Origin: Megaleporinus macrocephalus
Lineage: Eukaryota; Chordata; Actinopteri; Characiformes; Anostomidae
Direction of reading: 5' to 3'
Length of the DNA stretch: 64,000 nucleotides
NCBI GenBank assembly: GCA_021613375.1
Contig: CM038716.1
Coordinates: forward strand, 18,483,524 to 18,547,523
Shown here: piece after piece, positions 12,481-23,090 of the stretch
How positions within the stretch are numbered: position 1 is the first letter of the stretch
How the letters are laid out: the number at the start of each line of letters is the position of its first letter
Position numbers and translations under genes: made by a program
Notes under the pieces: generated by a model
Databases searched by the model: none
Told to the model about the DNA's origin: nothing
The model's input: the letters and a program-made list of their open reading frames with translations, nothing else

Positions 12481-12965
12481 AGCAAGCGATCTCTCACTGG
12501 CACGACCTATAAACGCCCTTTTCCTCCCGACAGCACAATGCTCACCGCTTTACAGCTCTGGTCATTAAAAGCAAGAGCGGGGCGAAGAAAGGGCAGGGAG
12601 GGAGGAAAAGGCGTCCGTGTAAAAGAGAGTGTTGGAGAGAGAGGGAAAGTGAGAAAGAGAGACACTAAAAGCTGCAGGAAAGGAGGGGGTGAGGTGTGCC
12701 CGGGGACAGGCAGGCCGCCTCAGGCTGCTCTCCGCATTGCAGATTGCCCATTTTCTGCCGCTGTGATCCGCTCCTGCCCAGCGAGTGCTCTTCCCGCAGC
12801 GCGGGGAGAGGCCGGCGAGCCCTGGGGGAAGAAGCGCCTCCGAGTGCAGCCTGGTGAAAACTTAATGACTTGTCCTGTTCAATCTCCATTTCTCCGGCCC
12901 GGGAGATGAGCCCTTCTCCCCACTCAGCACCGAGAACACGGGGCCACGGCAAACTCATCAGCAAT
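12480..12965. other. GC-rich block with purine tract
   Basis: Positions 12580-12690 are almost entirely purine on the plus strand (GGGAGGGAGG, GAGAGAG). Positions 12700-12900 are GC-rich with several CpG. Overlapping frames on both strands (123 and 99 codons) are composition artefacts: low-complexity, Arg/Gly/Pro-rich and without domains. Confidence 0.35.
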
Positions 12966-14220
12966 GTGTTTTCTCCCCCACACCATTAAGTTTTCATGTT
13001 AAATAAGGATACACACGAGGACCACGTTCATGTTTGTGTTGTCGTGTAGTACAAACACAGTTTCTGCCGTCATTTCACTTTACCTGGGAGCAGACATACA
13101 CACCAAGGCCATTTTCCCACCACAGCTTCCAAAGTCTAAACCACGAGCAGTAAGAATTTATACCAGATTTGAGGTACTGAGTGCCCTTACACTCCATAAC
13201 TATATTAGAATTACTTGAAATATGGTGTGAAAATAACATGCAAGAGCGCAAGTACAAGACACATGTCTATGCTAATGGTTCTGTGGAATTTAAGAGGTTA
13301 AACACAAAACAAAATCAAGTGCATTCACCCAGAGACTGGCAATACAAGAAGTTAGGTCTACTATATAGATTGCTGTCTACACACAATGTTGAATCAAGTC
13401 TCAGAGAATTTAACTGCAACCAAACCAAAGACTTACAGATGTTTATTCAATGCTTACTGTATGTGCTGTATGAAAATATCATTTATAGTAAACCTTACAC
13501 TGAGTAAAAGTAGGGATGCAGTGGAATTTTAGCCACTGAAAAGGTCAAGATTTTTGACCATAAAAGCAAGAAAAGGCCTACAAACAAAGAGTGATAATCT
13601 TTGACTTCAGAGATAAATGTAATGCTAATAAAAATGTGATGAAGTGTTCACAAGGAGATATTTCACAGCTTATAAACACTATAAAACACTAAATTATAAA
13701 AATAAACACTAAATTTAGAATCACTGTAGAGCTAGGTATCAAGGAAAATGTCTAAGAACTTGAAAACCTGACATCCTACTCCATATTCATGATACAGCAA
13801 AACAAGAGGAGAAGAAAAACTAAATAATAGAGAAGAGAAAAGTAAGACACACAAACAACATGGGGTGATGTAGTTTATGACATGATCAAAAAATAATAAA
13901 TACAAAAAAATGTGACAGTACAAATTAACCTTACCAATAATATAATACATTGTCTTGAGATAAAAACGGTTCTCTGGTGCCGAAGAAGCCTGACTCTGTG
14001 GCCTACATGAATATCCTGAATATCAGTTCTGGTTCCGGACAAGAATTTAGATCTAGGTGTGTCATTACATTAAACTGTCCTGATGATGCTCTACTGGAAG
14101 ATAATGATGATGCTGAGGTAACCCATACACATACGAAGAGGTCAGTGGAACATCGAGTAAAAGAATCTAACAGGATGAGAACAAAGCAGTATGGAGGGTC
14201 ACCTAATGTCTGGCCGATGA
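12966..14220. other. AT-rich non-coding, no recognised features
   Basis: Single-copy sequence, strongly AT-rich from 13500 to 13960. No coding or repeat signal. Confidence 0.45.
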
Positions 14221-15060
14221 CAGATCCCTGAATTCCTTCCTTGTACCCGTAAGACAGCGACCACTCCGGCCGGACACTGCGGCTTTGTGTTCCAGCTTCA
14301 CTGCAGGGCCCTCTGCTGATAAGAATGCTGACTAAAAAAAAAACTGCCCATTGATAGCACTGCCCTGAGGTTCTCCTCTGAAATCATATTTTGCAGCGGC
14401 GCACAGGAACAAAGGCGGCCCAGTTCGGCCAGTCGCCTTTTTGTCACTTTGCACAAAGGCTGCTCCTCAAATGCACCCCCGCAAAGCTGGGCCCTCAGGA
14501 CTCAAACTCACACAAATGCACACACTTGCAGTCTAAGATGCGAGCAGGTCTGACGAAGACCCATTTAAAAACGAACCTTGTGCAAGCCTTGGTGCTGGAG
14601 ACACATGTAAGCCCCTCCAAAGTTTTAATTAAATTCTGCGAGGGGGCTCCCCAGCTCCCGCAGAAAAGAGTGGATTGAAGTGAATTGAGCATGGGATACG
14701 TTTTCAGAGCAGCTCTCTTCTGCCAACATTCTGCCCTGACATTTGCAACAGTGTGAGATCTCTGCTTTCGCTAAAGAGCAACCCACTGGAAAAGATAGGG
14801 CGGGTGGGAAAGGGTCCTCCACCGAGCTAATCATCTTGATAATTGTGGTAATTGCGCTTTATTAAAATAATGACCGGGTAGAATGGGCTCGGATAGCCAG
14901 AGCGAATGCAGGGCTTTCAATCTCTGAGTGTGTTAGCAGCTCTTAGACAGAGGCTGTAGACAGGCTGAGCTGCTTGAGTACTTCTAGACTTATGAAGAAC
15001 AGCGCTGGTCCCACGCTGGGCTGCCTCTCGCTCGCGCCCTGTAGTCCACAGCTAGGCCTG
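14220..15060. promoter_or_regulatory. Candidate conserved non-coding element
   Basis: About 800 bp of complex, non-repetitive sequence lies between AT-rich flanks. It contains SOX/TCF-like cores (AACAAAGG at 14408-14415, ACAAAGG at 14453-14459) and a homeodomain-like cluster at 14825-14872 (TAATCATC, GATAATTG, GGTAATTG). Enhancers of vertebrate developmental genes often look like this, but motif density alone is weak evidence. Confidence 0.3.
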
Positions 15061-15223
15061 GGTCAGGCACGGGTCAAATCAATAGCACAGTGGGGAGTGC
15101 CAGTACTCATGTCTCTCCCACCACAGTAGCGTGCTCCTCGGTGACCCGACTCAAGTCTGTATGTAAAGACGAGCTAGAAAATATCACAGGCTTCTAAAAT
15201 AGTTAGAATTGGGGAAATAAGGC

Positions 15224-15228
<5 letters not shown>

Positions 15229-15282
<54 letters not shown>
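15229..15282. repeat. (AT)n microsatellite
   Basis: An uninterrupted AT dinucleotide array of about 54 bp that runs directly into the left arm of the 84-bp palindrome. Confidence 0.95.
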
Positions 15283-15285
<3 letters not shown>

Positions 15286-15364
15286 AGAGCTTGGTCCTCT
15301 AGGAACCGTGAGCATATATATATATATATATGCTCACGGTTCCTAGAGGACCAAGCTCTATCAT
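15281..15364. repeat. Perfect 84-bp palindrome with AT-rich centre
   Basis: The left arm 15281-15322 (ATGATAGAGCTTGGTCCTCT, AGGAACCGTGAGC, then alternating AT) is the exact reverse complement of the right arm 15323-15364. There are 42 paired bases and no mismatch or spacer. Symmetry stops at both ends: T at 15280 faces T at 15365. The centre is about 18 bp of alternating AT, so the DNA could extrude as a cruciform. No transposon termini or target duplication are evident. Confidence 0.97.
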
Positions 15365-16609
15365 TTGAGAACACTGTTCACTGTAAAAATACATTGTTTG
15401 CCCCGTGGGGGACTAAAACTGACCTGGATGGTACCCAGACAGTGTTGCTGGGGGTAGGTAGTGAAACAGCAGCTAAGCCAGGCTCAGACACTCATCTCCA
15501 CGTGCCGCCATTCTAGCCATGTTCCCACCAGCCAGTTATCCTTTACACCTCCACAGGAAGTTCAGCACAGCCCTGGAGCACTGCAACCCCAACTCCACTA
15601 CCCCCACTAACCCTGCTCACTACAACACCACAACACGCACCTATTACACAGTCATTTACTGCTCATATAATATCACCATCTCCAGATACAGTGAAAAAGC
15701 CCAGTTGTCTGCCTCTGTAACTCAGCGTGAGAGCGAACAGGCAGACTGTTGACTCCCCAACAGACTGACTGGTGCTTCTCTTCCACAATTCAGTATGGGA
15801 AAGACAGAGTTCAAGAGCCTTCTCACCGTCACAGCGATCGCTCTGACTCTCAGCACTCCAAATATTTACACTCCACGGAGCCTTGGGCTGAGAGCGCTGT
15901 TAGAGTTATGACACAACTTTTACAATGTGCTAACATTCTGTAACGCATAATAGACACAGACAAGAGAGGATCTGGGAATAATACGAGGGGGAAAAACAAT
16001 CAGCCGTGATGAGTTTAAACGACGGGTCGATTGTGTTTATGTTTTTCATATCCTTCAGACATTCTATGATGATCACAATTTTGGATTTCGTTCAGCCACA
16101 TTGTGTTTATTTGTACCATTGTTTGTTCATCAGGATTTTCTATATTCCTGCTCATCACCCACAAAACTGTTCATGCTGAGTTTATCTTTTTTTCCTGAGT
16201 GAACACAAAGAGATTCAGATTCAGAGTTCACTGCACACTTTAAATCTATTTGGAGTTCACAGTTTTTGTGATGTCAAAAATCTATTTACATATATCCATC
16301 AATGCAGCCTTTACATTAAAGACACATTAAAGACTTAACATACCCAAGACACACAGGACAGTCAATCAGAACAGAGCTCAGACACATAGAGTATGTGTAA
16401 CACAAACAGTCTGTTTTATTTGAAGAAATAAAGAATAAATAAATAAATAATATCATTTATGAACATATGGTAAATAAAGCCATGCAGATGTCTTTAGTGT
16501 ATGTCTTAATGAAAGGCAATAAAAATGGAGGATGTGAGCTCTTTAAGGATGTAAAGAGAAAAGCCTTTATCTAAAAACATCTAATTTCCAACAAGTAGAG
16601 GCCAAATTT

Positions 16610-16610
<1 letters not shown>
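15365..16610. other. Non-coding, no recognised features
   Basis: Mixed single-copy sequence with a short AAAT run at 16431-16451. No gene or recognisable mobile element. Confidence 0.45.

Positions 16611-16618
<8 letters not shown>

Positions 16619-16687
<69 letters not shown>
16619..16687. repeat. (AT)n microsatellite
   Basis: An uninterrupted alternating AT array of about 69 bp. Confidence 0.95.
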
Positions 16688-16689
<2 letters not shown>

Positions 16690-16691
<2 letters not shown>

Positions 16692-18195
16692 CAAGTCACA
16701 GGGAATGGATTTTGTTAATGATGATGGTAGGCTTATTTATTTTGCATGAGATGAGTAAGCTCATGTTTCAGCTTAAAAGGCAATGCTATTTTTATTTAAT
16801 TTTTTTATTTTTTTTCCCACAGAAAACTTAATTATTAATTGACATACTGGCAAATTTGTTATCTTTGGCTTTTTCTGCTTTGGTAAGACCACCTTACAAC
16901 AGCTGCAAGTTTTGTGTTTTTTTTTTCATGTACACATTTTTAAAATCATCAGATTCAATTTATATCCAAGTAACACAACCACCCCACAAAGGTCTTTTGA
17001 AATCTTACAGCAATGCTTTAGTGGTATTAAAACTGTTACAAACACTTACAAAATCTTCCAATTCTAGTAGTAAGTTACTATGATTTTGTTTTAGCTATTC
17101 AGCTGTAAACTCATTCAGAGCAGTACTGCAAATACATGCTGGGTGCTGGCTTAAGCGTGAATAAAGATGATTAAAATTCAGCTTGTGTTAATCATTTCAT
17201 AATGAAAACAGTTCCTCACAATTCTCAAAAAAAAAAAGCTAGTTGGGACACTTCGGTCATAATAAGAAACCAATCTTCAGATTTCAGATTAAAAGATGTC
17301 CATACAACAAAGAAAAAGCTAAAAAGGAAGGTTTGAGTCTTTCCTCCAAACTCAGCACTTCAGTTCAGATGATTAACACATTTGTTTCTATATGATTCAG
17401 CTATTCTTCACACTACTTTAAATACTACACAAATACTCAGCATCTCTACATTCGTAAACAGTGCGTGACTGCTAACTCATGGAAACGCTGAGTGCAGTAA
17501 CTGAACGTACAGAAGTCAGGAAAATGAAATGATTAGCTAAGAAATGATTTAACTCCCATGCCACACACAGCTTTCCTCAGTGTGCCCAAGCCTGGACCGA
17601 CTCACTTAGCCACCATGCCAGGCCCGCTCATCAAACTTCTCCCCCTCTGTAAACTTCCTCACTTTAATCAAATTCAGATCAGCCCGTATTACACATTTTT
17701 CACATACTCAGAGATAAGAAACAGTCAGTTGTGCCCTCACTGAGCCCTTTGTGTGTGTGTGTGTGTGCCTGTGTGCGTGTGTGTGTCTGCAATGTCTCCA
17801 TGTGCGTGACATTTAACACGAGCAGATGAAGTAAACATGCGTCTCCCTCCATTCAAGCTGGGTGGACAGTTTAGCAGACTGGCTGGCGTTGTAGGTTAAG
17901 TGGATGTTTGGGTAGGCGAGGGGTCATCCTTACAAAAGGCTGTAACTCAGAGCCACTGCAGACTCACCATGAGCATGTAACAATCTCCTTATTCAAACCC
18001 ACACACAGATAATGATGTGCATTTTAAGGACCACCATTTACTTTTAAAGGGGTCATAACGTTCTTTTTTTTTTTTTCACCAAAGTTCGCTCATGATGTCT
18101 GTGTGGGTTCATGTACTAAAAGTGGTCATAATTTTCACTATTTCACAACCTCTTTTTACCGGTTACAATTAAACAGGCTGTGTTTGTTCCTGTAT
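16690..18195. other. Non-coding, with TG-rich tract
   Basis: AT-rich to about 17550. A TG microsatellite with interruptions follows at 17751-17790. Sequence from about 18045 (AAAGGGGTCATAACG then poly-T) may be the edge of a repeat that hosts the next element. Confidence 0.4.
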
Positions 18196-18199
18196 ATTG

Positions 18200-18412
18200 T
18201 TGCTGTCCAATAAAAAAACAAGGAGAGAACAAAAACATACTTTACTTTCAATATAAATCAACGGAACCAGAATTCTTTCCAAGCTGTTTTGGAGCATTTC
18301 CATTGGTCTATTCATTATGAATTTTTCACACACTGTAAATGACCATGTTCTAATGATGTAGAAAACTCAAAATCAACAAAAATGGAGATATATGTTTTTC
18401 ATTGGACAGCAA
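18200..18412. mobile_element. Small inverted-repeat element (MITE-like), 213 bp
   Basis: The left terminus TTGCTGTCCAAT (18200-18211) is perfectly inverted at the right terminus ATTGGACAGCAA (18401-18412). Imperfect pairing continues inward through the A-rich stretch. There is no coding capacity. I recall matching text around TTGCTGTCCAATGAAAAAC in other teleosts. No clear target duplication could be fixed. Confidence 0.6.
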
Positions 18413-18465
18413 TGATATTTAAGACTAATACATGTGAATGACCACACATGTCCAACTGAACATTA

Positions 18466-18573
18466 GGCTGCATGACACTTTGATGTGTATGGGTTGGACG
18501 AAACTACATCAGGCTGAATATGTGGATATATGTAAATGTGTTGGTTTCAAAACAGTCAGCTTAATTTCCATTT
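18466..18573 (+). repeat. Dispersed repeat family R, copy R1 (partial)
   Basis: It shares CTACATCAGGCTGAA, ATGTAAATGTGTTGGTTT and CAGTCAGCTTAATTTCCAT with R2 (18715-18890) and, more diverged, with R3 (20941-21240). It stops at TTAATTTCCAT, where the duplicated block A begins. Confidence 0.55.
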
Positions 18574-18576
18574 ACG

Positions 18577-18698
18577 ACTTATGTTCTCATGCACAGCTGC
18601 TGCAACCCGCATACCTACAACAGTAACCAAGGCGCAGCGCAGCAAGAGGCACCACAGAATCAACTTGGACACTTACCAGTCCAGCAGAAGGCCGAAGG
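18577..18698 (+). repeat. Local duplication block A (diverged pair with 19324-19491)
   Basis: TTATGTTCTCATGCACAGCT, GCTGC, CCGCATAC, CACAGAATCAA and CCAGTCCAGCAGAAGG align in order with block B about 750 bp downstream (TTATGTTCTCATGCGCAGCT and on). Identity is high for the first ~100 bp; block B then holds about 40 extra bases before the shared CCAGTCC.GCAGAAGG. Block A lies between repeat copies R1 and R2, in direct orientation to B. Confidence 0.75.
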
Positions 18699-18714
18699 TG
18701 GTCTGACTGCATAG

Positions 18715-18890
18715 ATAGAAGAGTCTGCAACCCTCCTTATAACTTTGATGTGAGTGGGTGGTACTAAACTACATCAGGCTAAAAAAGTTGAATAAATGTA
18801 AAGAATATATGTGCTGCTTTTAAGACAGCCAGCCTAATTTCCATATATGGACTGTGTGAACTAAAGAGTGAACAATTAGAAACTTTAGCA
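18715..18890 (+). repeat. Dispersed repeat family R, copy R2 (partial)
   Basis: CTCCTTATAACTTTGATGTG, GAGTGGGTGG, CTACATCAGGCT and CAGCCTAATTTCCATATATG match R1, R3 and R4 in the same order and orientation. Possible further similarity continues to about 18960. Confidence 0.55.
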
Positions 18891-19004
18891 ACACATACAT
18901 ACAAGACTGAGCTTCGAACCTGGAAAATCAGCGAAAAAAACATTGTATTTTTTAATGTTTTTTTTTTCACGGTATGGGCACTCAAACACTAAACGTTCAG
19001 CAAA

Positions 19005-19320
19005 ACCTGTTATGAAAGTGGAGGAATGACATAGTAATCATGGGCCTCTCTGAGGCCGGAGCCTAATTTTAGCCAAAGAGAAAAGTCAGGGGGTGAGTGG
19101 CATAAGGTTGCGCGAGGCGCAGGCTGTAATTTGTGAGCCTCTGGTGGCTTTTGGTGAATGTGGCGCAGGCCTTCATTAGAGACGTGTTGGCAGTGATGAT
19201 AAAGCTGCGCTTGTTTCGGAGTGATGATCTGTGCCGAGGACACGGCGAGAGCAGAGGGGGGGAACCACATGCAAGGCATTAAAAGTCCCCTCAATCAATA
19301 ATTAGAGACAGAGAGAAGCA
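19005..19320. other. Complex GC-richer single-copy block
   Basis: Non-repetitive sequence with CpGs and a homeodomain-like AATCAATAATTAGAG near 19293. It may be a conserved element associated with block B just downstream. The minus-strand 94-codon frame has no domain. Confidence 0.3.
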
Positions 19321-19323
19321 GTG

Positions 19324-19491
19324 ATTTATGTTCTCATGCGCAGCTGCTGCGAGCCGCATACACATACATGCGACGGTAAACAAGGCAGCACAGCGAGAGC
19401 GAGAGACGCTACAGAATCAAACTGGACACATTTGATAAGACGGGTTAATAAAACAGGCGTTAAGAGTGGCCAGTCCGGCAGAAGGTCTCGG
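19324..19491 (+). repeat. Local duplication block B (diverged pair with 18577-18698)
   Basis: This is the longer member of the pair. It carries the same ordered blocks as A plus about 40 extra bases before the terminal CCAGTCCGGCAGAAGG. It sits in complex GC-richer sequence, while A sits between two repeat copies, so B is more likely the source and A the copy. Confidence 0.75.
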
Positions 19492-19869
19492 ACAAGAGCT
19501 TAGAGGAAGGAAGATAAGTTTTGAGTGTTTTCCTGGCAGGCCTCGAGAGATTCCCCACCGCACTTCAGAGAAAACATTTTGACTAAGAGATTGCTGCTAT
19601 CTCTATTTGTATAACTTCTCCCGCGTTCCGTTTACATTCCTCCAAGCATTCGGAGCACTTTATTTTCGGAAATGGAGACGCTCTCTTTAGATTAGAGCGC
19701 AATAAATCCTGCTGGCTAGTTGCTGGGCACAAATAAACTGAAGTAAGTGTTGATTTAAAAATAAAAAATTTTGGAAGTGGGGAGAGACGCTCTTCCTGAG
19801 GTTTCCGGAGAGCTGGTAAACATTGCGCTGTCTGTCTCTGCAGGAGTTAGGACGAGTCACAGTCAAGCT

Positions 19870-19892
19870 GGGGGGGGGGGGGGGGAGGGGGG
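19870..19892 (+). repeat. Poly-G run
   Basis: About 16 consecutive G, one A, then six G. It is strongly G-quadruplex-compatible and also prone to sequencing length error. Confidence 0.9.
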
Positions 19893-20071
19893 AAACACAG
19901 AGCTCTGTGTTTGTTAGTGTGTTTGTGTGTGTAAGACTACTTGGGTGGAGTTGAACAGGGAGGTGGTGGGGGTCAGCGTCCCTCTCCATATGCAGGCCTG
20001 TCCTGCTGCCAAGTGCCCAGCTGCCGATAGGTGTCTGTTTACAGGGTGTCCCAGAGCCGTGGAGGCCAGTG

Positions 20072-20090
20072 GCACAAACACACACACGCA

Positions 20091-20127
<37 letters not shown>

Positions 20128-20152
20128 GCACGCACGCACGCACGCACGCACA
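20072..20152. repeat. Compound (CA)n/(GCAC)n microsatellite
   Basis: An interrupted CA array (20072-20122) passes into about seven GCAC tetramers (20122-20152). The 171-codon minus-strand frame 19687-20202, the longest in the window, runs through this array and is not a gene. Confidence 0.95.
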
Positions 20153-20159
20153 CTGGACA

Positions 20160-20935
20160 TTGCCGAACTGATCCAACCCCTTGACTCTGGCTTTGTTTTC
20201 AATCAGCAGAATCCCATTCAAACAAATGTTCGCCTTTCTCAGCGCTTCAACTGCGCAGGGAAAGTGACAAAGAGCAGCACACTTCATCCTAATTCAGCCT
20301 GGCTGAAACGCACACGTGGCTGGTGTCTTTCATCATACAGGTGAGGGCCTGTCATTCTAAGCATGCAAATGGAAAAAAGATCTGCACTAGCCGGACACCA
20401 CAGTCTTGTTTTACACAGGACTCGCTGTGCTGTGGTCGAGCAGGCATGTTTAGTGTAATATGAGGTGATGGAAAAATGGCTAACTACACTGAAGGTCTTA
20501 AAAATATATATCTATTACTGCCTGGTGTAATACAAGTCTGGACTAATACACGTGCTAAGTGTCAAGCTGAGTTTCTCTAGAAGACCTTGCTGGAGAAAAA
20601 GTGGTGCATTCATTTATTTCTTTGAAATGTTTACCGCAATTCCACATGAATATTAAACAATATTACTCAGTTTGCTCACTTTTGCCAGTAAATGCATTTG
20701 TGTCATGTATTTCATTCATGTGAAAATAACGTCGACATGTGAAGTAATTTCAATGATCTATTTCATCCCATGCAGTGCGTTTAGTATAGTTATACAATTT
20801 ACAACTATTCAGAAATGAAGAGGATTCACATCAAATACATTTACCTAACCTTTTACTGTATTTTATAACACCCTCTGAAGATATAATGTGTTTTGTCACT
20901 GTATGTTAGTACTGATATATGTAAAAGAGCTGTGT
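20160..20935. other. Non-coding, no recognised features
   Basis: Single-copy AT-leaning sequence. No gene or repeat recognised. Confidence 0.45.
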
Positions 20936-20940
20936 TTTGG

Positions 20941-21240
20941 TAGGCTGGCCTACAATTTTCCTTATTTAAAAAATCTAGTCTAGACTGAAATGCACTTACA
21001 AGTCCAACATGACTGGGTGGGACAAAAAAGCAGTTGGCTGAACGTAATAAGTGAATATACTGAAATTAATTGGTTTTGCAGATAAAATCAAAGGACTTTG
21101 ATCTAAATGGGCAGTTTAATTTCCATATATGGGCGTACAGACTGCATACTAAACATTAAACCTCACATCATACTTACAAAGCAAGGAATTATACTTTCAT
21201 TTGAACATTAAATCATAGAAATAACTTTGTTACTGTGCTT
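20941..21240 (+). repeat. Dispersed repeat family R, copy R3
   Basis: TAGGCTGGCCTACA, CTGGGTGGGACAAAA, a GGCTGAA core and CAGTTTAATTTCCATATATG place this in the same family as R1 and R2. It runs on into ACATCATACTTACAAAGCAA, followed head-to-tail by R4. Confidence 0.55.
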
Positions 21241-21273
21241 TAAATATTGATATCTTTAAATTACCTCTCTCCT

Positions 21274-21370
21274 GATAGGCTGGCCTGCATTCAAAAAGCA
21301 GTCCAGGCTGAAACCTGACACACTCCTTATAACTTCAGCTAAAAGTTAGACAGGCAGGGCTAAACTCGTC
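21274..21370 (+). repeat. Dispersed repeat family R, copy R4 (partial)
   Basis: It restarts the unit with CTGATAGGCTGGCCTGCATT, AAGCAGTCCAGGCTGAAAC and CTCCTTATAACTTCAG, matching the starts of R3 and R2. It ends near AGGGCTAAACTCG. Confidence 0.55.
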
Positions 21371-21529
21371 CTTGGTTACCACAACAAAGTTTTTTTATTT
21401 TTGTGTGAGTGTGTGGGTGTGTGCGCACAGTAAACGTATGTAAGAAACAAAGACAAAACAAAAACAACAAAACACCCCCGGCCACACATTTCCACAGTTT
21501 AACACTGAGAGATTGTTTCATTGCGTGTG

Positions 21530-21860
21530 AGATGTGCTGATTGGTTTCCCCTCGCTCCGCCTGACCTTCCTCCTGCCTGGGGCGCTTGCTCCATCTTCCT
21601 CTAGGTTCATCTTAATTACAGCACAATTAGGTCCTACAAATGGCGTCGGCGCGCAGGCGGCCGCTGTCTGAGCTGGGGGTCAGTGTTTTCAATTTCCTGC
21701 AGTAATGGGCCTGTAATGCCTGCCCCCGCCGGCCGCCGGCCTGACCCCAGCAGGCCCTGGGGTTGCGACCCCTGCGCTCTGGTGGTGCGCCGAGGGCCCA
21801 CAGGGGCTGATGGCCGCTGGTGTCGGCTAGTGTGGGGTTACCTCAGCCAGGGAGTGCAGC
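21530..21860. promoter_or_regulatory. Candidate conserved element, GC-rich
   Basis: GC-rich single-copy sequence contains two closely spaced homeodomain-like sites (CTTAATTACAG and CACAATTAGG, 21611-21630) next to CpG-rich GTCGGCGCGCAGGCGGCC. The 143-codon frame starting in this block shows no domain and ends in low-similarity sequence. The regulatory reading is inference. Confidence 0.3.
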
Positions 21861-23090
21861 CAACCTCACCCAAGACACAAGACAAACCCACCCAAAAGTG
21901 GCCATCTCAACACACAAACTCACAAACACACACAACATATGCGGTCACACTCGAGGAGGGGGCTTCCTTACGACTCCCTGAAAAAAAGTATTTGGCCCAG
22001 CAGGTCACGCTATTTCAGAAGCTCCAGTGCTGTGAAAAGCATGTCATTGTGTCAGAGAAGGCTGTGCATCATCCCACACAAAGGCTTACTATGTCAGTTA
22101 ACACATGTTTATGAATATACATGGATGTGCGCGGCCCATATCCGCCTAGAACATATTCTCTTTTTCTGCTCGTCAGTTTTTTCTTTTTCCTTTTTGCTAG
22201 TCAGGTCTGGTAGTCAGACTGGATGCTATGATAATAATTCTAAGCAGACTCAAGATAAGCTCCGTGCATAAGTGGAATCCCTTAGTGCCCTCAGCTTCAT
22301 TCCCCTCATTCAAATTCAGAGAAATTAAAACATCCTGGGAACTCAAGCATGACTCTATAACTCCACCACAATACATGGAGCTTCGCTGCGCTGACGGGAC
22401 TGTGCAAACTGTTCACTGTTGTACAACAGCCTTGTAAAAATTGAATATTATGAATCAAGGAGCCTTTCGCTTCCCGTTCTGAGGCTGTTATTTTTATGGA
22501 TTGTTTTAATGGAGTTTTTCATTTTTCTATAAAGCAGCGACTGGGACAGATGTTGTGCGCAGTAAATGTTGTAAAGGCTTTGGCCTGGGCTTTCTTCTGC
22601 CCTGCACTGTTGTTCTAGTGCCAAGAGTGAGTAGAGCCAAAGCACTGATCACGTCCGCTCCGAATACATGGAGCTTAATACATCAACAGCCGATCTGCTT
22701 ACAGTAAACTTTAGTAGCCCTTCTGAATGAATATCCCATGTCCTTTGGAGAAAAAGAGAAAAAAAAAGTTGCCAGGTTGTGCAGACCCTGTGTCAATCCC
22801 CCCCCCTTACCCTGTAAGAAGTGACTGGCTTTTGGCACGGGTTCACACAAGACATGCATTATGTACTGTGCTGTGAATCTATTCCCAGGGCTTTCATGTG
22901 TACATTGCTCTTATTAAGGGCAAATCCAGGGCCCTCTCGTCAGGTTCTGGAGCGCCTTGAAAATGCGAGTGTACATTTAAAAAGAGCCAAATTGAGCCTG
23001 CGGTAACACAATACCCACACCAGGACCCTGATACTTCTAGACTGAGCGGAGTGTCAGATCAACACAGGAGTGGAAGAGGGTCATCAATTC
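21861..23090. other. Single-copy non-coding sequence
   Basis: Mixed complexity with a poly-C run near 22799-22807. Frames up to 110 codons overlap one another and lack domains. Parts, such as 22480-22720, look complex enough to be conserved. Confidence 0.35.

Noticed and set aside
12538..12964. Frames of 123 (plus) and 99 (minus) codons
   Set aside because: Both arise from the purine-rich and GC-rich block; Arg/Gly/Lys-rich low complexity.
19687..20202. 171-codon minus-strand open frame, the longest in the window
   Set aside because: It runs through the CA/GCAC array, giving Cys-Val and Arg-Ala-Cys-Val runs, and is overlapped by frames in other phases. No domain.
21683..22114. 143-codon plus-strand open frame in GC-rich sequence
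   Set aside because: Low stop density is explained by GC content. The translation has no recognisable domain and overlaps a 110-codon frame in another phase.
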